The notes under the pieces: model-generated
Told to the model about the DNA's origin: nothing
Databases searched by the model: none
What the model saw: the letters and a program-made list of their open reading frames with translations, nothing else
Part shown: positions 6,265 through 12,127 of the stretch, piece by piece
Position numbering within the stretch: position 1 is the first letter of the stretch
Layout of the letters: each line of letters opens with the position of its first letter
Assembly: GCA_036389455.1 (NCBI GenBank)
Contig: DASVPW010000193.1
Location: 1-18,480, forward strand
Length of the DNA: 18,480 bases
Reading direction: 5' to 3'
Source of the DNA: JAJKJG01 sp036389455
GTDB lineage: Bacteria > Pseudomonadota > Alphaproteobacteria > Rhizobiales > Beijerinckiaceae
Position numbers and translations under genes: made by a program

Positions 6265-8715
6265 CTACATCCGCGTGCGAGCCGAGGAGGGGTCGTAAGG
6301 CGCCTTGAGGCTCGCCCGCACGGGCGCGCGGACGCCCGCGATCTCGACTGCGAAGCCGCCGTTCTCCAGCCAGGCGGCGTCGATCGCCTCGCCCCCCGAC
6401 GACACGTAGCCGAGGGCCACGACCCGGCCGACGGCGGCGCCGAAGGCGGCGGAGGTGACCTCGCCGACTGGGCGGCCGTCGCGGAGCACGAGCTCGCCGC
6501 CGTGGGCGAGCGGCGCATCGGGGTCGGCGGCGACGAGGGAGACGCAGCGGCGCTTGAGCGGCTTTCCCTTCGCGGCGGCGAGCGCGTCGCGCCCCAGGAA
6601 ATCGCCCTTGTCGAGGCGCACGGCGAAGCCGAGACCGGCTTCCCACGGGGTGTAGTCCGGCGTCAGCTCCCGGCCCCAGGCGCGGTAGCCCTTCTCCAGG
6701 CGTAAGGACTCGATGGCGTAGTAGCCGGCGTCCGCAAGGCCGAGGCCGGCGCCGGCCTCGGTCAGCGTGTCGTAGACCGTCGCGGCGAACTCGGTCGGCA
6801 CGAAGAGCTCCCAGCCGAGCTCGCCGACGTAGGTGCGGCGCGAGGCCCACACGGTGGCATAGCCGATGTCGGCCTCGCGAATCGCACCGAACGGGAAGGC
6901 GGCGTTGCCGAAGTCCGCGCGGCTCACGCGCGAAAGGAGATCGCGGGAGCGCGGGCCCATGACGGCGATCACGGCGTAGGCCGATGTCACGTCGGTCAGC
7001 GTCGCGCAGGCCTCGTCCGGGATGTGCCGGCGGATCCAGTCGGCGTCGCGGACGGCTTGGGCCGTGCCGGTGACGATCAAAAAGCCGTCGCGGGCGAGCC
7101 GCGCGATCGTGACGTCGCTCTCGAAGGTGCCGCGCGCGTTCAAGAGGCCCGTGTAGACGGTCTGGCCGACCGGCACCGCGACGTCGTTGGCGCAGAGCCG
7201 CTGCAGCATGGTCTCGGCGTCGCGGCCCTGCACCAGGAGCTTCGCGAAGGAGGTGAGGTCAAAGACCGCGACGCCCTCGCGGGCGGCGCGCTGCTCGGCC
7301 ATGACGGTGTCGAACCAGTTCTGGCGCTCGAACGAGTAGCGGATCGTGCCCTCGTCTTCGCTCCTGGCGAAATAGTTCGGCCGCTCCCAACCCATCTTGG
7401 AGCCGAACACGGCGCCGCGCGCCTCAAGCCGGTCGTAGAGCGGCGAGCGCCTGAAAGGCCTGGCGGACGCAAGCTCCCGGTTCGGCCACGGCATCATGTA
7501 GTGGAGGCCGAGCACCTCGCCGACCCGCGAACGCAGCCAGGTGTCGTTGCCGTTGAAGCGGGCGAAGCGGCGGATGTCGACGGGCCAGAGGTCGAGCGAT
7601 GGCTCGCCGCCGACGATCCACTCGGCTAGCGCCTTGCCGGCCCCTCCCCCGCTCGCGATGCCGATGGAGTTGAAGCCGGCGGCGACGAAAAAGTTCTTCA
7701 GCTCGGGGGCTTCGCCGATGATGAAGTTGTTGTCGGGGGTGAAGCTCTCGGGGCCGTTGACGAAGGTCTTGATCTCGGCCTCGTGCAGGGCCGGCAGGCG
7801 GATCAGCGCGTTCTCCATCAGGATCTGGAACTGGTCCCAGTCGTCGGGGAGGAGCTGGAACTCGAACGGCTCCGGGATGCCGTCCGTCGCCCACGGCTTC
7901 GCGACCGGCTCGAAGCCGCCGACGAGGAGGCCGCCGACCTCCTCCTTGACGTAGATGTAGCCGTCGGGATCGCGCATCACCGGCAGGTCCGGGTGCACGC
8001 CCGGGATCTTCCCCGTGACGACGTACATGTGCTCGGCCGAATGCAGCGGCACGGTGACGCCGCAGAGGCGCCCGACCGCCTTCGCCCACTGCCCGGCGCA
8101 GTTGACGACGATCTCGGCCTCGATCGGCCTCTCAGCGGTCTCGACGCCGGCGGCGCGACCGTCCTTCACGCGAATCCCTAAGACCTTGGTCTTCTCGAAG
8201 ATCCTCGCGCCGCGCATGCGGGCGCCCTTGGCGAGCGCCTGCGTCACGTCGGCGGGGTTGGCCTTGCCGTCGCTCGGCAGCCACAGGGCGCCGAGGAGGT
8301 CCTCCGTGGCCATGACGGGGTAGCGGTCGGCGGCTTCCTTCACCGAGATGACCTCGCAGGGGACGCCCTGCGCGGTCGCGGAGGCGGCAACGCGGCGCAG
8401 GAGCGTCATGCGCTCCGGCGTGCGCGCCACGATAATCGAGCCGCACTGCTTCCAGCCGGTGGCGAGCCCGGTCTCGGCCTCGAGCCGGGAGTAGAGGTCG
8501 ATCGAGTGCTGGACGAGGCGCGTCATGTTCTGGTGCGCGCGCAGCTGCCCGACCAGTCCCGCCGCATGCCACGTCGTCCCGCACGAGAGGCGGCCTTGCT
8601 CCAGCAGCACCACGTCGCGCCGGCCCATCTCGGCCAAGTGATAGGCGACGGAGCAGCCGACCACGCCGCCGCCGACGACGACGATCTCGGCGGACGAAGG
8701 AAGGTCGGCGCTCAT
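6265..8715 (-). CDS. Second FAD-dependent dimethylglycine/sarcosine dehydrogenase-family protein with GcvT domains
   Basis: Predicted 816-residue paralogue of the protein at 1650-4064, with the same order: FAD oxidoreductase, linker, GcvT N and C domains. GGGVVG is at 15-20, and TTWHAAGL puts the likely covalent-FAD histidine at His50. NGPESFTPDNNFIIG and the later FNSIGIASGGG are typical of dimethylglycine dehydrogenase-type enzymes. Near the C-terminus RLEKGYRAWG is followed by TPDYTPWEAGLGF, where the two paralogues agree at about 31 of 41 positions. ATG 8715 is preceded by a G-rich stretch. The leader has a candidate promoter and the TGTGG direct repeat. The gene converges on the PGDYG gene with 31 bp between stops. 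It probably handles dimethylglycine or sarcosine, complementing the other copy. Confidence 0.86.
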   Translation of the reverse strand: MSADLPSSAEIVVVGGGVVGCSVAYHLAEMGRRDVVLLEQGRLSCGTTWHAAGLVGQLRAHQNMTRLVQHSIDLYSRLEAETGLATGWKQCGSIIVARTPERMTLLRRVAASATAQGVPCEVISVKEAADRYPVMATEDLLGALWLPSDGKANPADVTQALAKGARMRGARIFEKTKVLGIRVKDGRAAGVETAERPIEAEIVVNCAGQWAKAVGRLCGVTVPLHSAEHMYVVTGKIPGVHPDLPVMRDPDGYIYVKEEVGGLLVGGFEPVAKPWATDGIPEPFEFQLLPDDWDQFQILMENALIRLPALHEAEIKTFVNGPESFTPDNNFIIGEAPELKNFFVAAGFNSIGIASGGGAGKALAEWIVGGEPSLDLWPVDIRRFARFNGNDTWLRSRVGEVLGLHYMMPWPNRELASARPFRRSPLYDRLEARGAVFGSKMGWERPNYFARSEDEGTIRYSFERQNWFDTVMAEQRAAREGVAVFDLTSFAKLLVQGRDAETMLQRLCANDVAVPVGQTVYTGLLNARGTFESDVTIARLARDGFLIVTGTAQAVRDADWIRRHIPDEACATLTDVTSAYAVIAVMGPRSRDLLSRVSRADFGNAAFPFGAIREADIGYATVWASRRTYVGELGWELFVPTEFAATVYDTLTEAGAGLGLADAGYYAIESLRLEKGYRAWGRELTPDYTPWEAGLGFAVRLDKGDFLGRDALAAAKGKPLKRRCVSLVAADPDAPLAHGGELVLRDGRPVGEVTSAAFGAAVGRVVALGYVSSGGEAIDAAWLENGGFAVEIAGVRAPVRASLKAPYDPSSARTRM

Positions 8716-8745
8716 GCGGCCCCCGGAGCTTTATGGTTCGGAGGA

Positions 8746-8774
8746 CTGATAGCCCGCGCGGCAAAAAACCACAA
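8746..8774 (-). promoter_or_regulatory. Candidate promoter for the second dehydrogenase gene
   Basis: On the minus strand TTGTGG (8774-8769), a 17-bp spacer and TATCAG (8751-8746) form a plausible housekeeping-type -35/-10 pair. It would give a transcript start near 8740, about 25 nt before the ATG at 8715. The matches are 3/6 and 4/6 to TTGACA/TATAAT, so this is only suggestive. The -35 overlaps the downstream half of the TGTGG direct repeat, as expected if a regulator acts at or next to the -35. Confidence 0.35.
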
Positions 8775-8783
8775 ATTCCCACA
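8769..8783 (-). promoter_or_regulatory. Candidate operator, TGTGG direct repeat (copy 2)
   Basis: The minus strand reads TGTGGGAATTTGTGG, identical to the element at 132-146 except for AA to TT in the centre. It ends 53 nt before the ATG of the dehydrogenase at 8715 and has the same orientation relative to its gene as copy 1. It sits in the divergent region shared with the choline-kinase-like gene, so it could affect both. Confidence 0.45.
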
Positions 8784-8803
8784 TTCCGGCCGCCGCGGGA
8801 ATG

Positions 8804-8895
8804 GGTCGTCCCGGCCGGAGCGCCGCGGAGGGCGGGACCATGGCTGCCGCGAGGGATGGATCCCGGCTCTCCGCTTCGCTTCGGCCGGGACGACC
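8804..8895. repeat. Palindromic repeat between divergent genes
   Basis: An imperfect inverted repeat of about 92 bp. The left arm begins GGTCGTCCCGGCCGGAGCG; the right arm ends with its near reverse complement, CTTCGGCCGGGACGACC. Inner parts also pair (GCGGAG with CTCCGC, GGCGGGACC with GGATCCCGGC). An outer pair ATTCC (8783-8787)/GGAAT (8798-8802) lies just upstream. It resembles the 'ATGGATCCCGG...CCGGGACGAC' type of scattered palindrome seen in Hyphomicrobiales. It lies between the divergent promoters and ends 3 nt before a possible ATG (8899) of the downstream gene. Confidence 0.72.
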
Positions 8896-8934
8896 GGTAT
8901 GGAGGGTGCGGTCCGGCTCACGACGGGTATCAAG

Positions 8935-9816
8935 ATGATCCTCGACCCGCGCCTGCGCGCCGAAACCCTGCCCTGCTGGCGCGGCCCCGTTACGGTGGAG
9001 CCCCTCGGCGGCGGCATGACCAACGTCAACTTCGTCGTACGGGACGGCGCCGAGAAGTTCGTGGTGCGGATAGGCGACGACATCCCGGTCCATCAGGTGA
9101 TGCGCTTCAACGAGCGCGCGGCGGCACTCGCGGCGCATGCCGCCGGGCTGTCGCCGGAGGTCGTCCACGCCGAGCCCGGGGCGCTCGTGATGCGCTTCGT
9201 CGAGGGCCGGACGCTCACCGCCGAGGACGTGCGCCGGCCCGAGGTCCTGCCCCGGGTCGTCGACCTCGTGCGCCGCTGCCACACGCAAGTGCCGCGGCAC
9301 CTTCGCGGACCGGTGCTGATGTTCTGGCCCTTCCATGTCCTGCGCGACTACGCCGCGACGCTGCGCGAGGGGCAGAGTCGCTGGCTGCCCGAGCTGCCGC
9401 GCCTCTTGTCCGTCGCGGCGCGGGTCGAGGGGATGCTCGGGCCCGTCGACGTGGTGTTCGGCCACAACGACCTCCTGCCCTCGAACCTCATCGACGACGG
9501 CGAGCGGCTGTGGCTGATCGACTGGGACTACGCCGGCTTCTCGACGCCGCTCTTCGACCTCGCGAACCTTGCGACCAACGCCGGGCTCGACCGCGACGGG
9601 GAGCGCCGGCTTCTGACGCTCTATTCCGGCGCGGAGCCGGACGCGGCGCTTGCCCGGGTCTTCGCCGGCATGCGCTGCGTCTCGCTCCTGCGCGAGGTGA
9701 TGTGGAGCATGACGGCCGAGATCCACTCGACCATCGACTTCGACTACCCGGCCTATACGGCGGAGCAGTTCGCCCGCTTCGAGGAGGCCCTCGTCCGGCT
9801 CGATGGAGTCCCGTGA
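8935..9816 (+). CDS. Choline/ethanolamine kinase-like (APH-fold) phosphotransferase
   Basis: Predicted 293-residue kinase-fold protein of the choline kinase/LicA/aminoglycoside phosphotransferase superfamily. A glycine-rich nucleotide loop, EPLGGGMTNVNF, is at 22-33. The catalytic motif HNDLLPSN (177-184) carries Asp179 and Asn184, and DWDYAG (196-201) supplies the metal-binding aspartate. It probably phosphorylates a small alcohol; choline fits the betaine genes next door, but the substrate is not proven. ATG 8935 was chosen because the alternative ATG 8899 sits directly against a palindromic repeat; both have weak ribosome sites. The gene is divergent from the second dehydrogenase and converges on the NepR-like gene with 6 bp between stops. 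If it acts on choline it would compete with oxidation to betaine. Confidence 0.72.
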   Translation: MILDPRLRAETLPCWRGPVTVEPLGGGMTNVNFVVRDGAEKFVVRIGDDIPVHQVMRFNERAAALAAHAAGLSPEVVHAEPGALVMRFVEGRTLTAEDVRRPEVLPRVVDLVRRCHTQVPRHLRGPVLMFWPFHVLRDYAATLREGQSRWLPELPRLLSVAARVEGMLGPVDVVFGHNDLLPSNLIDDGERLWLIDWDYAGFSTPLFDLANLATNAGLDRDGERRLLTLYSGAEPDAALARVFAGMRCVSLLREVMWSMTAEIHSTIDFDYPAYTAEQFARFEEALVRLDGVP

Positions 9817-9822
9817 CGGCGG

Positions 9823-10059
9823 CTACCCGTGCGCTTCGCCGTGCGCCATCCGCCGTTCGCCCAGGCTGCGGTCGCGGGAACGCCGGTCATCGAGACGGGA
9901 CAGGAGGGCGCGCCACTCCTCCGGAAGAGGCTCCGCGAGGGCATCGCTCAGGGCCCGCCCGAGGGTGCGCCCGATTGCGCCGAGGTCGATCGGACCGTCC
10001 GGGCGCAGGCCACCCTGCGTCTCGCCCGCGAAGGCGGAACGGAAGTCGCCCTGCCGCAT
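9823..10059 (-). CDS. NepR-like anti-sigma factor
   Basis: Predicted 78-residue protein. Residues about 29-54 (IGRTLGRALSDALAEPLPEE, then WRALLSRLD) match the NepR core pattern: a first helix, the EP-[LV]-P turn and a second helix W/F-x2-LL-x2-LD. In alphaproteobacteria NepR sequesters the general-stress sigma factor EcfG until phosphorylated PhyR binds NepR. ATG 10059 has GGGGA 8 nt upstream. The basic C-terminal tail (about 55-78) is not part of the core. No phyR or ecfG is in the window, so this may be an orphan paralogue. An EcfG-like promoter candidate lies at 10114-10138. GC bias could make a short open frame here by chance, but the EPLP-helix pattern argues for a real gene. Confidence 0.62.
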   Translation of the reverse strand: MRQGDFRSAFAGETQGGLRPDGPIDLGAIGRTLGRALSDALAEPLPEEWRALLSRLDDRRSRDRSLGERRMAHGEAHG

Positions 10060-10113
10060 CTGCTTCGTCCCCGTCTCTTCCCCGCCTCCGGCGCGGATCG
10101 CGCCCAGGGTAGG

Positions 10114-10138
10114 AACGAACGCTGACGCGCTTGGTTTC
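10114..10138 (-). promoter_or_regulatory. Possible EcfG-type promoter for the NepR-like gene
   Basis: On the minus strand GAAAC (10138-10134), exactly 16 nt, then CGTT (10117-10114). The general-stress sigma factor consensus is GGAAC-N16/17-CGTT, so 8 of 9 positions match. It ends 54 nt upstream of the NepR-like ATG, a sensible distance, and nepR genes are commonly EcfG-dependent. A match of the same quality occurs inside a coding region at about 4557, so chance is a real possibility. Confidence 0.3.
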
Positions 10139-10143
10139 AGCGT

Positions 10144-10168
10144 GGCCTTAACATTTATTAAGAAGGCC
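10144..10168. terminator. Small AT-centred hairpin between the 64-aa gene and the NepR-like gene
   Basis: GGCCTT (10144-10149) and AAGGCC (10163-10168) form a 6-bp stem around an AT-rich loop that itself contains TTAA twice. It lies 20 bp past the stop of the small membrane protein on the minus strand. There is no T-run after the stem in either direction, so it is at best a weak terminator; an operator is an alternative. Confidence 0.3.
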
Positions 10169-10188
10169 GCGATTGCCGCGGCGGGCAG

Positions 10189-10383
10189 CTAATCGACCGA
10201 GCCGGTGGCGGCGGGCTCCATGGCGGCCTCGGCGGCGAGGCGCGCGAGGGCGTCGCGGTCGAGCGCCTCGCCGGCCGGCGGCGGGGCCTTCATGACGATC
10301 GCCGAGAAGAAGCCGGCGGCCATGAAAAGCGCCGCGAGCCCCAGCATGAGGGCGTGGCGCCGGGTGAGCTTTAAAGGGTGCAT
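10189..10383 (-). CDS. Small single-TM protein, function unknown
   Basis: Predicted 64-residue protein. A basic start (MHPLKLTRRH) leads into one hydrophobic segment at about 11-31, then KAPPPAGE and an alanine-rich acidic/basic C-terminal helix. This suggests an inner-membrane anchor with a short tail in the periplasm, N-terminus inside by the positive-inside rule. ATG 10383 has GGGAG 9 nt upstream, which supports translation. It is not a clear lipoprotein (no lipobox cysteine). It lies between a palindromic repeat and the NepR-like gene on the same strand. I do not recognise the family. Confidence 0.55.
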   Translation of the reverse strand: MHPLKLTRRHALMLGLAALFMAAGFFSAIVMKAPPPAGEALDRDALARLAAEAAMEPAATGSVD

Positions 10384-10457
10384 CGCCCGAGTCTCCCAAG
10401 CGAATGCCGTGCGCGATCCTGGAACGGCCTGGTTAACAAAGCCTTTCCGCGGCGCTC

Positions 10458-10560
10458 CTAGAGCATGATCCCGAAAAGCGGAACCCGGCTTTCGGAAAAG
10501 ATCATGCTCAGGCAAGGAGATAGAGCGGGATGACGACTCGAAGAAGTCATCCCGCTCTAG
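10458..10560. repeat. Two-hairpin palindromic interspersed repeat (GAGCATGATC type)
   Basis: The unit is bounded by CTAGAG at 10458 and CTCTAG at 10555-10560. Hairpin 1 (10461-10509) pairs GAGCATGATC with GATCATGCTC, with inner arms CCGAAAAG/CTTTCGG. Hairpin 2 (10521-10559) pairs TAGAGCGGGATGAC with GTCATCCCGCTCTA. I recall both halves as a frequent intergenic repeat in Hyphomicrobiales. Its right edge supplies the TAG stop codon of the PPK2 gene (10557-10559 on the minus strand), so hairpin 2 forms immediately at the 3' end of that mRNA and could stabilise or end it. Confidence 0.88.
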
Positions 10561-11381
10561 ACGATCTCGAAATCCTTCGGATCCCAGTCGGGCCGCGGGT
10601 ATTGCGGGTCCATGGCCTCGAGGGTGGCGCGGACGATCCGGGCGACGGCGGCGTTGCGGGCCCATTTGCGGTCGGCCGGGACCACGTGCCAAGGCGCGTG
10701 CTCCGTCGAGCAGCGTTCCAGCATGGTCTCGTAGGCGGCGACGTACTCGTCCCAGAGCGCGCGGTCCTCGATGTCGGCCGGGTTGAACTTCCAGCGCTTC
10801 CGCGGGTCGTCGAGGCGCTCGCGCAGGCGCTCCGCCTGCTCCTCCCTGGAGATCAGCAGCATGAACTTGAGGATCGTGGTGCCGTTCTCCACGAGGATGC
10901 GCTCGAAATCGTTGATCTGATCGTAGCGGCGCTCGATCTCCTTGCCCGGCGCGAGCTTGCGGACCTTGCCGACGAGCACGTCCTCGTAGTGCGAGCGGTT
11001 GAAGATGCCGATCGTGCCGCGCCGCGGCGCCGCGAGATGGGCGCGCCACAGGAAGTCGTGCGCGAGCTCCTCCTCGCTCGGACGGCGGAACGCCGTGACG
11101 GAGACCCCGAGCGGCCCCGTCGTGTTGAAGACGTGGCGGATGGTGCCGTCCTTGCCCGACGTGTCCGTGCCCTGGAGGATCACGAGGACGGCGCGCCGGC
11201 CCTCGGCGTAGAGCCGGTCCTGGAGCTTGTCGATCTCGGCCGCGTCCTCGGCGAGGCCGGCCCTGGCGTCCTCCTCCTTGCCGAGGTGCGACGCGTCGCG
11301 CGGATCGATGCCGGCGAGCTTCACGCGGGTTCCGGGCTTGACCCTGAGCGCCTTCGCGAGCTTCGAGCCGTCGAGCGCCAT
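10557..11381 (-). CDS. ppk2: PPK2-family polyphosphate kinase / polyphosphate:nucleotide phosphotransferase
   Basis: Predicted 274-residue cytosolic enzyme moving phosphate between polyphosphate and nucleotides (ADP/GDP, or AMP in some classes). Walker A is GTDTSGKDG (71-79) and Walker B is FNRSHYEDV (127-135), both hallmarks of PPK2. The lid segment RKRWKFNPADIEDRALWDEY follows further on. Length and layout fit the single-domain PPK2 group annotated as polyphosphate:nucleotide phosphotransferase. ATG 11381 has GGA 5 nt upstream. The response regulator gene ends 19 bp upstream on the same strand, so the two are probably cotranscribed, which fits stress or energy regulation. The stop codon falls within the edge of a palindromic repeat. 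Nucleotide preference cannot be read from sequence. Confidence 0.93.
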   Translation of the reverse strand: MALDGSKLAKALRVKPGTRVKLAGIDPRDASHLGKEEDARAGLAEDAAEIDKLQDRLYAEGRRAVLVILQGTDTSGKDGTIRHVFNTTGPLGVSVTAFRRPSEEELAHDFLWRAHLAAPRRGTIGIFNRSHYEDVLVGKVRKLAPGKEIERRYDQINDFERILVENGTTILKFMLLISREEQAERLRERLDDPRKRWKFNPADIEDRALWDEYVAAYETMLERCSTEHAPWHVVPADRKWARNAAVARIVRATLEAMDPQYPRPDWDPKDFEIV

Positions 11382-11400
11382 GGACGTCCGGCCCCGGGCC

Positions 11401-11775
11401 TCAGCCCTTGCCGTCGAGCGCGTGCAGGATGGTGCGCCTCAGGTCCTGCTGGCTGAACGGCTTCTGCACCACCGGGCGGTCGCGGTACGGGTCCTTGATG
11501 CCGGCGCCGCCGTAGCCCGTCGAGAAGACGAAGAGCCTGCCGCGCTGCGCGAGGGCGTCGGCGACCGGATAGATCGATTCGCCCGCGAGGTTCACGTCGA
11601 GGATCGCGATGTCGAAGTCGTCCCCTTGCGCCATCTCGAGGGCGACGTTCAGCCGGGCCGCCGGCCCCACGATCGCGCAGCCGAGGTCCATCAGCATGTC
11701 CTCGAGGAGCATGGAGATCGCGGCCTCGTCCTCGATCACCAGGACCCGCAACCCGTTCAATCGGTCGTCGCTCAT
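11401..11775 (-). CDS. Single-domain response regulator, FAT-GUY-like receiver
   Basis: Predicted 124-residue receiver domain with no output domain. Acidic pocket E15/D16 is in VIEDE, the phosphoacceptor is Asp60 (ILDVNL), the switch Thr is Thr86 and the conserved Lys is Lys105 (QKPFS). The segment FSTGYGG (84-90) resembles the 'FAT GUY' motif of receivers linked to the alphaproteobacterial general stress response, such as MrrA of Sphingomonas. Such proteins relay phosphate between kinases rather than binding DNA. ATG 11775 has GGA 7 nt upstream. It leads the PPK2 gene by 19 bp, and a NepR-like gene lies further along the same strand. The receiver call is secure; the stress-response assignment is inference. 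Confidence 0.88.
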   Translation of the reverse strand: MSDDRLNGLRVLVIEDEAAISMLLEDMLMDLGCAIVGPAARLNVALEMAQGDDFDIAILDVNLAGESIYPVADALAQRGRLFVFSTGYGGAGIKDPYRDRPVVQKPFSQQDLRRTILHALDGKG

Positions 11776-12127
11776 TGGAATTCCGGCGGGAAGCCCTGAT
11801 CGCAGGGACGATGGGGAGGAAAACGTCGCGCGCCCTGGTTCCGTGCCAAGCGGAGCGGTCGCGTCCTGTCAAGGCGGCCTGCCGCCTGAACCTATGCTGA
11901 ACCGAACGAAACGCCGCGCCGCGCCCGTTTTGCAACACGCTTCGAGGCGCGGCCGGCCCTTGCCTGTCGGATAGTGTACAATGCGGCGGCCGGGGCGGAA
12001 TATCGCCGCGATCCGGCGGGATCGTGGGGAACGGGGCCGGCGGGCCGGGCTTACCATCGCGACCGGGCCGAAAATCCATCGAAGGCGGGCGGTCCGGGAC
12101 AAGGCAGGTCAGGCAAAGGATTCGACG
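11776..12127. other. Divergent intergenic region, response regulator / osmF
   Basis: About 350 bp without a credible gene. It must hold promoters for both sides. TGTACA (11975-11980), overlapping TACAAT (11977-11982), is the most promoter-like sequence facing osmF, but I see no -35 at a normal distance. GGAAC at about 12027 has no good CGTT partner. AAAGGA with 7-nt spacing before ATG 12128 is a good ribosome site for osmF. The open frame reaching back to 11981 ahead of the signal peptide is not needed for the protein. Confidence 0.4.

Noticed and set aside
9829..10125. Plus-strand 98-codon frame overlapping the NepR-like gene
   Set aside because: No ribosome site or family pattern; the minus-strand frame has both.
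11975..11982. TGTACAAT as -10 box of an osmF promoter
   Set aside because: No -35-like hexamer at 16-18 bp; nearest TTGCCT is only 11 bp away.
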